A DNA stretch of 64,000 nt from Flavobacterium aquiphilum (GTDB lineage: Bacteria; Bacteroidota; Bacteroidia; Flavobacteriales; Flavobacteriaceae). This document shows, piece by piece, positions 35,356 to 44,468 of this stretch. The position numbers were made by a program, and so were the translations under genes. Position 1 is the stretch's first letter. Each line of letters begins with the position of its first letter. The notes under the pieces are model-generated. The model saw only the letters and a program-made list of their open reading frames with translations, ran no database searches and was not told where the DNA came from. The stretch lies in assembly GCF_027111335.1 (NCBI RefSeq), contig NZ_CP114288.1, forward strand, positions 3,968,001 to 4,032,000, written 5' to 3'.

Positions 35356-37863
35356 ATGATTAATGTGATAGTAGTCGGAAACGGCATGGTAGGTTATAAA
35401 TTTTGCGAAAAATTCATCGCGAAATCTGGACAAGAGAATTATCAAATTACAGTATTTGGAGAAGAACCAAGACGTGCTTATGACAGAGTTCACTTAAGTG
35501 AATACTTTGCTGGTAAAAGCGCTGAAGATTTGTCTCTTTCACCTAAAACATGGTATGAAGAGAACAATATTATATTAAACACTTCGGAGTTAATTACAGA
35601 TATTAACAGAGAACAGAAAACAGTTCATACACACTTAGAAAAAACGTATTCGTATGACTACTTAGTTTTAGCTACCGGTTCTGCGGCTTTTGTACCGCCA
35701 ATTGAGGGAGTTGAAAAAGAAGGGGTTTTTGTTTACAGAACTATCGAAGATCTTGACGCTATTATGGCTTACGCCAAAAAAATAAAAGCAAACGGTTCTA
35801 CTGAAGCTGCCGTTTTGGGTGGAGGTTTATTAGGTCTTGAGGCCGCCAAAGCGGTTCGTGACTTAGGACTTAATGCTCACGTAGTAGAATTTGCTCCAAG
35901 ATTGATGCCAAGACAATTGGATCAAGGTGCGAGCGATATGCTTCAATCTAAAATTGAAGAATTGAATATAGGCATTCATCTGAATAAAGCAACACAATAT
36001 ATAGATGGAGAAGGCTCTATAAAGGGGATGATGTTTGAGAATGATGATTTGTTAAAAGTTGATATGTTGGTTATATCGGCCGGAATCAAACCTCGCGACG
36101 AACTAGGAAGAGTTTCCGGACTTGAAGTAGGCGTTAGAGGCGGTATTGTGGTAAACAATAAAATGCAAACATCAGATCCAAATATTTTCGCTATCGGAGA
36201 AGTTGCCTTATACAACCATATGATATACGGGCTTGTGGCTCCTGGTTATGAAATGGCCGATGTTGCCGCCGAGCAAATCCTCAATGGGGAGAAAACAATG
36301 AGAGAAACCATCGATATGTCAACTCAATTGAAATTGATTGGAGTTGAAGTTGCGAGTTTTGGTGATCCTTTTATCGAAAATGAAAATGTAACTGCAATTG
36401 TTTATGAGAACAAATTCAGCGGCATCTATAAAAGAATAAATGTCACCAAAGACGGAAAAACATTATTGGGAGGAATCCTTGTGGGAGATTCATCAGATTA
36501 CAATGGTTTGTTCCAAATTTACGCCAACGCAATGGCCTTGCCTGCAAATCCGGAAGATTTGATTTTAGGTTCTCGTGGTGGTGAAGGATCTACACTAGGA
36601 AGCGCAGCCGACCTGCCTGATACTGCAGTAATTTGCTCTTGCGAAAACGTAACCAAAGGCGCACTTTGTTGCTCACTTATCGACGGAACTGCAGAAACTT
36701 TTAACGATGTGGTAAAATTAACCAAAGCAACAACGGGTTGTGGTGGTTGTAAACCAATGGTTGCCGACATCGTAAAAGCTACCCAAAAATCACTTGGGAA
36801 AGAAGTAAAAGAATCTGTTTGCGAACACTTTAAATACACAAGACAAGAATTATTTGATATCGTAAAAATCAACAAATACGTTAATTTCTACGAAGTAATC
36901 GACCATCACGGAAATGGAGATGGTTGTGAGATTTGTAAGCCGGTTGTAGCTTCGATTTTCTCAAGTATCTACAACGACACCGCAAACAAACACGTAACTA
37001 CTCAAGATACCAACGACCGATTCCTTGCGAATATTCAAAGAAACGGAACTTACTCAGTAGTACCTAGAGTTGCCGGAGGTGAAATCACTCCTGAAAAACT
37101 AATCGTAATTGGTGAAGTGGCCAAACAATTTGATTTGTACACTAAAATAACCGGAGCACAACGTGTGGATTTATTCGGAGCTCACTTGGATGATTTGCCA
37201 AAAATCTGGAAAGTACTAATCGACAACGGTTTTGAAAGTGGTCACGCATACGGAAAATCATTGAGAGCTGTAAAAAGTTGCGTAGGTAACGCTTGGTGTC
37301 GTTACGGAATGGACGACAGTGCCGGATTCGCTATCGAATTGGAAAATCGTTACAAAGGTATCCGTGCCCCTCACAAAATAAAAGGTGGAGTTTCGGCATG
37401 TATCAGAGAATGTGCCGAGGCTAGAGGAAAAGATTTTGGTTTAATCGCTGTTGAAGGCGGATGGAATCTTTACATCTGCGGAAACGGTGGAGCCAATCCA
37501 AAACACGCTGTACTATTGGCTGAACAAATCGACAAAGAAACAGTTATCAAATATATGGACCGTTTTCTAATGTACTATATCCGTACTGCAGGACCATTGG
37601 TTAGAACATCTACTTGGTTAGAAAAACTGGAAGGTGGATTGGATTACCTAAAAGAAGTTATCATTTTTGACAGATTAGGCATCTGTGAAACATTGGAAGC
37701 TGAAATGGAAAAACTAGTTGGAACTTTCGAATGTGAGTGGAAACAAGTTCTTGAAAAACCAAGACTGATGAAACGTTTCAGCCACTTCGTTAATACAGAT
37801 GAGAAAGACGACAACATTGAATACGTACCATTAAGAGACCAAAAAATGCCAAGACCTTGGTAA
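35356..37863 (+). CDS. nirB: Nitrite reductase (NADH) large subunit NirB
   Basis: The 835-aa length is usual for NirB. Domains in order: FAD/NAD oxidoreductase (1-about 400; VVGNGMVGYKF, VLGGGLLGLEAA, IFAIGE); a BFD-type [2Fe-2S] module with CSCENVT and TTGCGGCKP, followed by a BFD-like repeat with GCEICKP; and a siroheme/4Fe-4S sulfite-reductase-like domain with CVGNAWC and CIREC as cluster ligands. It reduces nitrite to ammonium with NADH in the cytoplasm, with NirD as partner. It is the first gene of nirB-nirD-DUF4202 and is preceded by a 7-2-7 operator. Confidence 0.97.
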   Translation: MINVIVVGNGMVGYKFCEKFIAKSGQENYQITVFGEEPRRAYDRVHLSEYFAGKSAEDLSLSPKTWYEENNIILNTSELITDINREQKTVHTHLEKTYSYDYLVLATGSAAFVPPIEGVEKEGVFVYRTIEDLDAIMAYAKKIKANGSTEAAVLGGGLLGLEAAKAVRDLGLNAHVVEFAPRLMPRQLDQGASDMLQSKIEELNIGIHLNKATQYIDGEGSIKGMMFENDDLLKVDMLVISAGIKPRDELGRVSGLEVGVRGGIVVNNKMQTSDPNIFAIGEVALYNHMIYGLVAPGYEMADVAAEQILNGEKTMRETIDMSTQLKLIGVEVASFGDPFIENENVTAIVYENKFSGIYKRINVTKDGKTLLGGILVGDSSDYNGLFQIYANAMALPANPEDLILGSRGGEGSTLGSAADLPDTAVICSCENVTKGALCCSLIDGTAETFNDVVKLTKATTGCGGCKPMVADIVKATQKSLGKEVKESVCEHFKYTRQELFDIVKINKYVNFYEVIDHHGNGDGCEICKPVVASIFSSIYNDTANKHVTTQDTNDRFLANIQRNGTYSVVPRVAGGEITPEKLIVIGEVAKQFDLYTKITGAQRVDLFGAHLDDLPKIWKVLIDNGFESGHAYGKSLRAVKSCVGNAWCRYGMDDSAGFAIELENRYKGIRAPHKIKGGVSACIRECAEARGKDFGLIAVEGGWNLYICGNGGANPKHAVLLAEQIDKETVIKYMDRFLMYYIRTAGPLVRTSTWLEKLEGGLDYLKEVIIFDRLGICETLEAEMEKLVGTFECEWKQVLEKPRLMKRFSHFVNTDEKDDNIEYVPLRDQKMPRPW

Positions 37864-38085
37864 ACTCGAATTAAATTAAAATTATTACACAAAGATTTCC
37901 GCAGAAAGCATGAGACTCGCGAAGAAAAAAAGTAAAAAATAATCGCCAACTAAAATTATCTCCGCGTGTCGAGGCTTTCAATTTGAAAACCTTTGCGAAT
38001 CAAAAAATATAAAAATAACTTTTCCGCTCCTGGCTCTGCTAATCCTCATAGTGGGGCTGGGAACAGAAAACAAAAACTAAATGCC

Positions 38086-38463
38086 ATGGAAGATTTATTA
38101 AACCAATACAAAACGGTAAACTCAAACGAAGTGAAAATTTGGTTCAAAGCTGGAAACATCAAAGATTTTCCAAGCAACAGAGGCGGATGCATCAAATACA
38201 AAAACAAACAAATCGCTGTTTTTAACTTCGAAAGAAGAAATACATGGTATGCTTGCCAAAATGCCTGCCCGCACAGAATGGAAATGGTTTTATCGAGAGG
38301 AATGACCGGTTCGACAGATGACATCCCAAAAATTGCCTGTCCTATGCACAAAAAGACATTCTCTTTGATCGATGGTTCCAATCTAAACGGTGAAGATTAC
38401 TCAATTGCTACTTATCCGGTAAAAGTTGAAGGTGATGAAGTATTCGTTGGGTTTTTAGAATAA
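38086..38463 (+). CDS. nirD: Nitrite reductase (NADH) small subunit NirD, Rieske type
   Basis: Starting at the ATG at 38086 (MEDLLNQYKTVNSNEVKIWF) gives 125 aa, close to the family norm; a longer frame from 37993 runs through a GC-rich intergenic hairpin and is unlikely. The protein keeps both Rieske ligand pairs, CPHR in CQNACPHRMEM and CPMH in IACPMHKKTF. It should therefore bind a [2Fe-2S] cluster, whereas some NirD proteins have lost these residues. It is the second gene after nirB, with a 220-base gap that may affect its expression. Confidence 0.92.
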   Translation: MEDLLNQYKTVNSNEVKIWFKAGNIKDFPSNRGGCIKYKNKQIAVFNFERRNTWYACQNACPHRMEMVLSRGMTGSTDDIPKIACPMHKKTFSLIDGSNLNGEDYSIATYPVKVEGDEVFVGFLE

Positions 38464-38496
38464 TGTATGTATCTTTGAATATATACACTATTTCAA

Positions 38497-39084
38497 ATGA
38501 AAACTATCCCATTCTTAAACGCCAGCGCATGGATTGATGCTGAAAACGAAGCCGATCCAAACAATGAAATTTACCAAGATGTAACCTATCCAAAAGAGTT
38601 ATTATATTCCGAGAGAATGTACGACAGGCTGATGGCCTTTCAACCAAATGCATCAGAAGCTGTTCAAATAGCAGCCAAAGCACAGCACATTTGCCGCTGG
38701 AAAATAGCAAGAGAGTCTTATCCTATGGATCGCGTTGGATATTTAAAATGGCGAGAGGATTTAAAAAAATTTCATGCCAAACTGACTTCCGAAATCTTAA
38801 AAAAAGCCGGCTATGAAGACGACTTTATTGACCGCGTTTCTTTTTTGATCGAAAAAAAATTACTTAAAAAAGACGAAGAAACACAATTATTGGAAGACGT
38901 TGTCTGCCTGGTGTTTCTTGAATATTACTTAGATCCGTTCGTTCATAAACACGACACCGAAAAATTGCACAACATCATTCTGAAAACTTGGAATAAAATG
39001 TCTGAAAAAGGACATCAGGAAGCGTTAAAAATCAATTACACTCCAGAAAATCTTCAATTGATAAAAGACGCATTGGGATTATAA
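38497..39084 (+). CDS. DUF4202 family protein linked to nitrite reduction
   Basis: The 195-aa protein matches DUF4202: NASAWIDAENEADPN, YSERMYDRLMAFQPNASEAVQIAAKAQHICRW, YPMDRVGYLKWREDLKKFHA and VCLVFLEYYLDPFVHKHDTEK. The conserved histidine and aspartate-rich, all-helical pattern suggests an HD-like metal site, though this is inference. It follows nirD by 33 bases. Genes of this family are often found near nitrite reductase or amino-acid genes; the function is unknown. Confidence 0.88.
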   Translation: MKTIPFLNASAWIDAENEADPNNEIYQDVTYPKELLYSERMYDRLMAFQPNASEAVQIAAKAQHICRWKIARESYPMDRVGYLKWREDLKKFHAKLTSEILKKAGYEDDFIDRVSFLIEKKLLKKDEETQLLEDVVCLVFLEYYLDPFVHKHDTEKLHNIILKTWNKMSEKGHQEALKINYTPENLQLIKDALGL

Positions 39085-39115
39085 ATTGATTTTTAAAGTA
39101 AAATATGAGATAATT

Positions 39116-39173
39116 TGTCACATCGAGCGCAGTCGATATGCCATTATGGTTCTCGACTACGCTCGAACTGACA
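39116..39173. repeat. Inverted repeat family F, copy 2
   Basis: TCGAGCGCAGTCGA on the left pairs with TCGACTACGCTCGA on the right. The outer ends are TGTCA and TGACA. It resembles the perfect copy at 15800-15857 but is partly decayed. Confidence 0.75.
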
Positions 39174-39216
39174 AAAGATAAAAACTCAGATTCAAAGACC
39201 AGCAACAGTCTTTCAT

Positions 39217-41025
39217 ATGAAAAAAAAATCCAAAGGCTCTTTAGACAAAATTTCATTTAAAAAATTAAGGCGAATGTATCTATTCGCGTTAGTTACTATT
39301 GCTATAACTGTACTTTTGAGCCAACTTCTTATTCAGTACAACCTTAACAGCCAACTCAGCGATTCCAAAATCATAAACATTTCGGGAAAGCAAAGAATGC
39401 TAAGCCAAAAACTGACCAAAGAAATTTTGGTACTTAATTTCATTACCGATTCTGTACAAAAAAAAGAAAAAATCAATCAGATTTCAAAAATCATATCCGA
39501 GTGGAAATTTAATCACTACTCCCTTATAAACGGAAATGACAGTCTGGGTTTTCCAAAAGAAAAAAATCAAATTCTAATTCAGGATTTTGAAAATTTAAAA
39601 CCCAATTTTGATGCGTTGCTTAAGGCCAGCAACACTTTTTTGGAAAACAAAAAACAAAATAAAAACGAAAAAGACAACCCAAAATTGGTTCAAAACATAC
39701 TTGACAACGGTGCTGTTTTCCTTTCGAAAATGAACCAAATTGTAGGTGAATACGATAAAGAAGCCCTTGAAAAAGTAAGACGTCAAAGCAAAACGGAATA
39801 TGCCATTCTGGTCTTTACATTATTGGTTTTATTACTCGAATTTATATTCATTTTCACACCTACCAACAAAAAAGTTGAACTGTTAATTTCTAATCTTTTA
39901 TCTTCAGAAAAGAAAGCTTTAAAACTGGCAAGGGACACCGAAATTATCAGCGAAGCCAAAGAAAACTCAGTAAAAGAATTGAAATCGCTCAATTATGCAA
40001 TGGAGAACACCCTTCTCTATTGCCGAATTGCAACTGACGGGACTATTATTCATATTGGTGAAAAGTTTTCCAAACTTATTCAATACAACCCATTTCTTTC
40101 GGATAAAAAATTCGGACAGGTACTCAGTCCAATCGAAAAAGAACAACAATTCATCGACAACATCGTAACCGAAAACTATCGCAGAGGCTGGCAAGGCGAA
40201 ATAAACATCACCACCCGTAACGAACAATCGATTTGGCTAGATTTATCGATGGTTCCCGTAACGATAAAAAGAGATGCATCGGAACTGTTGATTATTTGTT
40301 TTGACATTACCGAACGAAAAAAAGCCGTACAAGAAGTCGAACGTTTAAACGCAGCGAACATTGCCGACAAATTGAGTCAACAAAAGGTGATTTCGAGCAA
40401 GATTGTCGAAAATCAGGAAAACGAACAAAACCGTATCGCCAGAGAAATTCATGACGGAATCGGGCAAATGTTGACGGGACTGAAATTCAGCCTTGAAAGT
40501 ATCAATCTGGACGACAAAGAAAAATCTACTATAAAAATAGATTACCTAAAAAAATTGACCCTCGACATCATCAAGGGTGTTCGTACCGCCACATTCAATT
40601 TGATGCCACCAGAATTGAGCGACCACGGAATCAATTCGGCTCTTGCCAAACTTACTTTGGAACTTTCTAAACTAACCGGGAAAAATATTCTTTTTTACAA
40701 CAAAACCGATTTTAACAGCCGATTGGATTCCTTAATCGAAATCAATATTTACCGATTGACGCAGGAAGCCATCAACAATGCCATCAAATACGCCGATTCT
40801 ACACATATTATAGTACAACTTTCACATAGCGCCACCCTGCTGAGCATCACCGTTGACGATAACGGAAAAGGATTTGACATTACTGCCGTCGAAAAAAAGA
40901 GAAACAGCGAATCAGGAATGGGCATGGTATTCATGAAAGAAAGAATTGAATACATCAATGGACGCGTTTTCTTCAATTCGATTCCAAACGAAGGGACGAG
41001 GATTACTTTCAATGTACCGATTTAA
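39217..41025 (+). CDS. NarX-like membrane sensor histidine kinase
   Basis: The 602-aa protein has two membrane helices (about residues 16-36 and 190-210) around a periplasmic four-helix sensor. ISGKQRMLSQKL in that sensor resembles the P-box of NarX/PilJ-type nitrate sensors. Then follow a short linker, a PAS domain (about 255-370), a HisKA_3 domain with the phospho-histidine in REIHDGIGQML (about residue 412) and an HATPase with DDNGKGFD and GMGMVFMKER. It sits between the nitrite reductase genes and a NarL-type regulator 510 bases downstream, so nitrate or nitrite sensing is the best guess. Confidence 0.88.
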   Translation: MKKKSKGSLDKISFKKLRRMYLFALVTIAITVLLSQLLIQYNLNSQLSDSKIINISGKQRMLSQKLTKEILVLNFITDSVQKKEKINQISKIISEWKFNHYSLINGNDSLGFPKEKNQILIQDFENLKPNFDALLKASNTFLENKKQNKNEKDNPKLVQNILDNGAVFLSKMNQIVGEYDKEALEKVRRQSKTEYAILVFTLLVLLLEFIFIFTPTNKKVELLISNLLSSEKKALKLARDTEIISEAKENSVKELKSLNYAMENTLLYCRIATDGTIIHIGEKFSKLIQYNPFLSDKKFGQVLSPIEKEQQFIDNIVTENYRRGWQGEINITTRNEQSIWLDLSMVPVTIKRDASELLIICFDITERKKAVQEVERLNAANIADKLSQQKVISSKIVENQENEQNRIAREIHDGIGQMLTGLKFSLESINLDDKEKSTIKIDYLKKLTLDIIKGVRTATFNLMPPELSDHGINSALAKLTLELSKLTGKNILFYNKTDFNSRLDSLIEINIYRLTQEAINNAIKYADSTHIIVQLSHSATLLSITVDDNGKGFDITAVEKKRNSESGMGMVFMKERIEYINGRVFFNSIPNEGTRITFNVPI

Positions 41026-41107
41026 AAATGGCAATTGCAATATCAATGCTAAAAATCAACCCAAAATTTTGTCGGTTTATTAAAAAACAAAAGTTTTTTT
41101 CTCTTAA

Positions 41108-41170
41108 AACCATTAAGATATTAAGATTCATTAAGCCTAAAAACTTAATTTTCTTAATTTCTTAATGGTT
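41108..41170. repeat. Hairpin repeat family E, copy 2
   Basis: ACCATTAAGATATTAAG pairs with CTTAATTTCTTAATGGTT, with AAGCCTAAAAACTTAAT between. It lies after the kinase gene and may end its transcript. Confidence 0.7.
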
Positions 41171-41309
41171 AAAAATATATTACTTTTTTTGATCCGCTTA
41201 GCGGACAGTCATAATAAAAATTAAAAATTTAATTTTTCAATAACAACTTACTCTTAGTAAGATAAGACTCATTTTGCTCTATAATTGAAATTTAGATTAC
41301 ACTCATTTT

Positions 41310-41460
41310 AATATTGATATTTGTTTCGGCTGATACTGAATTTTGATATTATTATTGAATTTTGATATTGACATTGGTACTGAATTTTGAATTTGATTTT
41401 TGACATTATCATTAATATTGCCATTGAATTTGATATTGATTTTTGAATTTGATGTACAAT
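41310..41460. repeat. Degenerate tandem repeat of a GAATTTTGATATTG-like unit
   Basis: Roughly ten imperfect units built on GAATTTTGATATTGA-type blocks run in one direction over 150 bases. Unit length varies between about 12 and 20 bases. No hairpin or ORF is evident. Confidence 0.75.
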
Positions 41461-41534
41461 TGATTTTTTCCAAAAAATACGTATCTTAGCACTCTGAACA
41501 TAGATGAATATACTTAAATAACAATAAGTAGATT

Positions 41535-42194
41535 ATGAGCGATAAAATTCGAGTAATTCTTGCAGACGACCACGTATTTGTGAGAGACGGCATCAAATCG
41601 TTATTAGAAAACGAATCAAACATTACTGTTGTAGGCGAAGCTACAGACGGTCTGGAAGCGCTATCGCTGGTTGACAGTCTTCAACCCGATTTACTGATTC
41701 TTGATATCCGTATGCCAAACATGACAGGCATAGAAGTTGTCGAACAACTTAGAGGCAAAAACAATATGGTTAAAATTGTAATGCTTTCGATGCACGAATC
41801 TGAGGAATACGTATTAAAATCTATTCAAGCCGGAGCTGATGGATACTTACTTAAAGGTTCCAGTAAAGAAGAATTCCTAAAAGCGCTTCACACTGTTTCC
41901 AATGGTGGAAAATATTTCAGCGGAGACATTTCATCTATATTAATTGGCCAATTAACCAATCCAGGAGCAACTGTTGAGCCAAAACAACCTTTGGCTGAAG
42001 AGCAATTGATTACCAAAAGAGAAAAAGAAATCCTTAAGCTTTTATTAAGTGGTAAAGGAAATAAAGAAATTGCCGAAGCTTTGGACATCAGTAAAAGAAC
42101 TGCCGAAGTACACCGCTTCAACCTGATGAAAAAGCTGAAAGTAAAAAACCTGATGGAACTTTCTAACAAGGCTACTGAATTTTCATTGCTATAA
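41535..42194 (+). CDS. NarL/FixJ-type response regulator
   Basis: The 219-aa regulator has a receiver domain with the acidic pocket ADDH, the phospho-acceptor in LLILDIRMPNMTG (about Asp57) and the lysine in GYLLKGSS. A LuxR-type helix-turn-helix follows: LITKREKEILKLLLSGKGNKEIAEALDISKRTAEVHRFNLMKKL. It is the probable partner of the NarX-like kinase upstream. It is a candidate to bind the 7-2-7 palindromes of this window, since NarL-type regulators use inverted heptamers; that link is inference. Confidence 0.93.
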   Translation: MSDKIRVILADDHVFVRDGIKSLLENESNITVVGEATDGLEALSLVDSLQPDLLILDIRMPNMTGIEVVEQLRGKNNMVKIVMLSMHESEEYVLKSIQAGADGYLLKGSSKEEFLKALHTVSNGGKYFSGDISSILIGQLTNPGATVEPKQPLAEEQLITKREKEILKLLLSGKGNKEIAEALDISKRTAEVHRFNLMKKLKVKNLMELSNKATEFSLL

Positions 42195-42237
42195 CAAACA
42201 AAAACCAAACATAAAGGTTTTTCAATCTAAAACATTT

Positions 42238-42280
42238 AAATCCTATTTTATGGCATCTGCCATAAAATAGGATTTTTTTC
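42238..42280 (+). terminator. Terminator of the response-regulator gene
   Basis: A perfect 17-bp stem (AAATCCTATTTTATGGC and complement) with loop ATCT is followed by a T run. Confidence 0.9.
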
Positions 42281-42416
42281 TCAAACTAGATTCTTCCTAT
42301 CAATCATTTTCCAGTTATGAATTGGGTCCGACTGTAGCAAAATCATGAATGAAAAGTAACCAATATTATCTAAAACAATAGACCGAAAAAATTAAATTAA
42401 ACTACAAACCATTTTC

Positions 42417-42452
42417 AAGCTGTCAGAATCGATTCTGGCAGCTTTTTTTTTT
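42417..42452 (+). terminator. Second terminator-like hairpin with ten-T tail
   Basis: AAGCTGTCAGAATC pairs with GATTCTGGCAGCTT (one G-T pair) and is followed by a long T run. No coding region ends here, so it may close a small RNA or be a remnant of a lost gene. Confidence 0.75.
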
Positions 42453-42545
42453 GCTCTATTACATAATTTTCAATTTAAATACTTAAAAAAGCATCCGCAC
42501 GAAACCCGCACAAATAAAGAGAACATTCAAAATACGCATAAAAAA

Positions 42546-42561
42546 TACGTATTTATACTTA
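42546..42561. promoter_or_regulatory. 7-2-7 operator upstream of the narK remnant
   Basis: TACGTAT-TT-ATACTTA is the reverse-strand equivalent, apart from the centre, of the nirB site. An extra half-site TACGCAT is present at 42533-42539. It lies about 80 bases before the remnant's start and may also drive nrtA. Confidence 0.7.
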
Positions 42562-42604
42562 ATTATTTTTTAAAGACTGCGTTTTTGCAGCTTTTTCATT
42601 AAAG

Positions 42605-42847
42605 ATGCTACTTAATTTTGTAAAAAACAATAAGTACTATGTCAACAGTAAATTCTCTTTCAATATCGCCCAGAATTTTATTGCTAAATACATTGGTTTT
42701 TACGGTGTGCTTTGTCTGTTTTGGTCAAGCTCTTGGATTTTTATCTTACTATTTTCAACTACCTGCTTAATGTGGATGCACATCACCGTGACAAAAATGA
42801 TTAACGAAAAACAACCTGTCCTTTCAAAAGAGATGGATCGAAAATAA
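42605..42847 (+). pseudogene. Probable collapsed nitrate/nitrite transporter gene (narK-like remnant)
   Basis: Two overlapping frames each look like one end of a NarK-type MFS transporter. The frame from the ATG at 42639 gives MSTVNSLSISPRILLLNTLV, then FTVCF, resembling the first membrane helix of the nitrate/nitrite porters, and stops after 43 codons. The other frame ends ILLFSTTCLMWMHITVTKM and a polar tail, like the last helix and C-terminus. About 400 central codons would be missing. The alternative is a genuine 80-aa membrane protein from 42605. Operator, position and terminator fit a former transport gene. Confidence 0.5.
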
Positions 42848-42871
42848 AATATCATTAGTTACTTGTATATC

Positions 42872-42917
42872 GCCGCTTCCTAAAATTGCCATCACGGGAG
42901 CGGCTTTTATTTTTTAT
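42872..42917 (+). terminator. Terminator after the narK remnant
   Basis: GCCGCTTCC pairs with GGGAGCGGC (one G-T pair) around a 15-base loop and is followed by TTTTATTTTTT. Confidence 0.75.
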
Positions 42918-43015
42918 AACGAAAAAAATTAAGTCAAATCAAATTTTACATATACGCCAACTTAACAAAAAAATATTAAGACCTAAATATATTATTAACT
43001 ACCTAAATCAACCCC

Positions 43016-44404
43016 ATGAAAAAAGTAACTTTACATCTGGCAGCCATCTTATTGTTGGCATTCACAGTTACCGGTTTTAAAAGTGTAACACTTCACCATC
43101 CTGTCTTGAAAAAAAGAGTAGTTGGGCCGCCCAAAACCAAAAAATTACCATTGGAAAAACCTAATGTAACAATTGGTTTTATCAAATTGACTGATATGGC
43201 TCCACTGGCCATTGCGAAGTTTTTGGGTTATTTTGATGATGAGGGACTTGCAGTAACCCTGGAAGCCCAAGCCAATTGGAGAGATATTTTAGACAAAGTA
43301 ATCGACAATCAAATTGATGGCGCTCAAATGCTTGCCGGACAGCCTATCGCAGCCGCTGTAGGTTGTGGAAGACAAGCTCAATTGGTCACCACTTACTCCA
43401 TGGATTTGAACGGAAATGCCATAACGGTATCCAATACAATTTGGTCCAAAATAAAAGACAGCATTCCGGTGGAATACGGCAGACCGGTTCATCCGATTCC
43501 TTCTTATGCCTTGAAACCGGCTTTAAATTTTTATAAAAAAATGAACAAGCCTTTTACATTCGGTATTGTTGCGGCATACTCGACTCACAATTATCAATTG
43601 CGTTATTGGCTGGCAGCTGGAGGTATTAATCCTGGATTTTACAACAGTAATAACATTCAAGGAAGCAAAGGAAATACTGATGGAGATGTTTTGCTAAATA
43701 TTACAGCTCCGCCTCAAATGCCTGAAACTTTAAAATCAGGGACAATTGACGGATATTGTGTTGGAGAGCCATGGAATCAGCAGGCAGTTGAAGAAACAAT
43801 TGGTGTCCCAATTGTAACCAGCCGAGAAATCTGGAAAAATCACCCTGAAAAAGTGTTTGCAATGACCAAAGAGTTTGTCACCAAATACCCAAATACCGCT
43901 ATTGCAATCACAAAAGCCTTAATCAAAGCCGGAAAATGGTTGGATAATCCCGAAAACAGAAAAGAAGCCACCCGAATTTTATCTAAAGCGGCTTATGTGG
44001 ATGGCGAAAAACGCGTGATAGACAATTCAATGCTTGGTACTTTTGAGTTTGAAAAAGGAGATGTCCGTTCAATCCCTGACTTTAATGTTTTCTTCAAATA
44101 CAATGCCACCTACCCGTATTATTCGGATGGAATTTGGTACATGACTCAAATGAAGCGTTGGGGACAAATCACCGAATCAAAAACTAATGACTGGTATATC
44201 AGTAAAATCAAAGAAGTTTACAAACCGGATATGTGGATTCGTGCAGCAAATTTATTGTTGGAAGAAGGATTTATCACAGAAACCGACATCCCTTACACCG
44301 ATGGATTCAAACCTGTAAGCTCCGACTTTATAGACAATATTCCTTATGATGGAAAAAAACCTGTAGAGTACATCAACAGTTTTAAAATTGGTTTGAAAAA
44401 CTAA
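43016..44404 (+). CDS. nrtA: Nitrate ABC transporter substrate-binding protein (NrtA/CmpA family)
   Basis: The 462-aa protein has an N-terminal signal (MKKVTLHLAAILLLAFTVTG) and a periplasmic binding domain. Family features include NVTIGFIKLTDMAPLAIAKFLGYFDDEGLAVTLEAQANWRDIL, then DGAQMLAGQPIAAAVG, GYCVGEPWNQQAVE and TKEFVTKYPNTAIAITKALIKAGKWLD. It should bind nitrate or nitrite. No NrtB permease or NrtC/D ATPase gene follows; its transcript appears to end in a terminator at 44469-44507. It is therefore an orphan in this window, perhaps using a permease encoded elsewhere or acting as a sensor. Confidence 0.92.
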   Translation: MKKVTLHLAAILLLAFTVTGFKSVTLHHPVLKKRVVGPPKTKKLPLEKPNVTIGFIKLTDMAPLAIAKFLGYFDDEGLAVTLEAQANWRDILDKVIDNQIDGAQMLAGQPIAAAVGCGRQAQLVTTYSMDLNGNAITVSNTIWSKIKDSIPVEYGRPVHPIPSYALKPALNFYKKMNKPFTFGIVAAYSTHNYQLRYWLAAGGINPGFYNSNNIQGSKGNTDGDVLLNITAPPQMPETLKSGTIDGYCVGEPWNQQAVEETIGVPIVTSREIWKNHPEKVFAMTKEFVTKYPNTAIAITKALIKAGKWLDNPENRKEATRILSKAAYVDGEKRVIDNSMLGTFEFEKGDVRSIPDFNVFFKYNATYPYYSDGIWYMTQMKRWGQITESKTNDWYISKIKEVYKPDMWIRAANLLLEEGFITETDIPYTDGFKPVSSDFIDNIPYDGKKPVEYINSFKIGLKN

Positions 44405-44468
44405 ATCTTTACACTGGCACAAAATAAAAACAGCTCAATAATACCACAAAACAAATTTTAGATTCCAT

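Larger units (their letters stand above)
41026..41534. other. Gene-free stretch with hairpin repeat and degenerate tandem repeat
   Basis: No gene is seen. The stretch holds the family E hairpin (41108-41170) and a degenerate AT-rich tandem repeat (41310-41460). A TACGTATCTTAG element at 41478-41489 probably includes the -7 region of the regulator gene. Confidence 0.7.
42195..42604. other. Gene-free stretch with two terminators and an operator
   Basis: No ORF is supported. The regulator's terminator (42238-42280) is followed by 135 plain bases and a second terminator-like hairpin (42417-42452), then a 7-2-7 operator (42546-42561). The segment between the terminators could be a small RNA. Confidence 0.65.

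Noticed and set aside
37993..38085. N-terminal extension of NirD by 31 codons
   Set aside because: The extension is translated intergenic hairpin sequence, and the family normally starts where the ATG at 38086 begins.
41310..41460. CRISPR-like array
   Set aside because: Units are imperfect, contiguous and variable in length, with no spacers and no cas genes nearby.
41478..41489. TACGTATCTTAG upstream of the response-regulator gene as a full 7-2-7 operator
   Set aside because: Only one heptamer is present; the right half does not match, and TATCTTAG is better explained as part of the -7 region.
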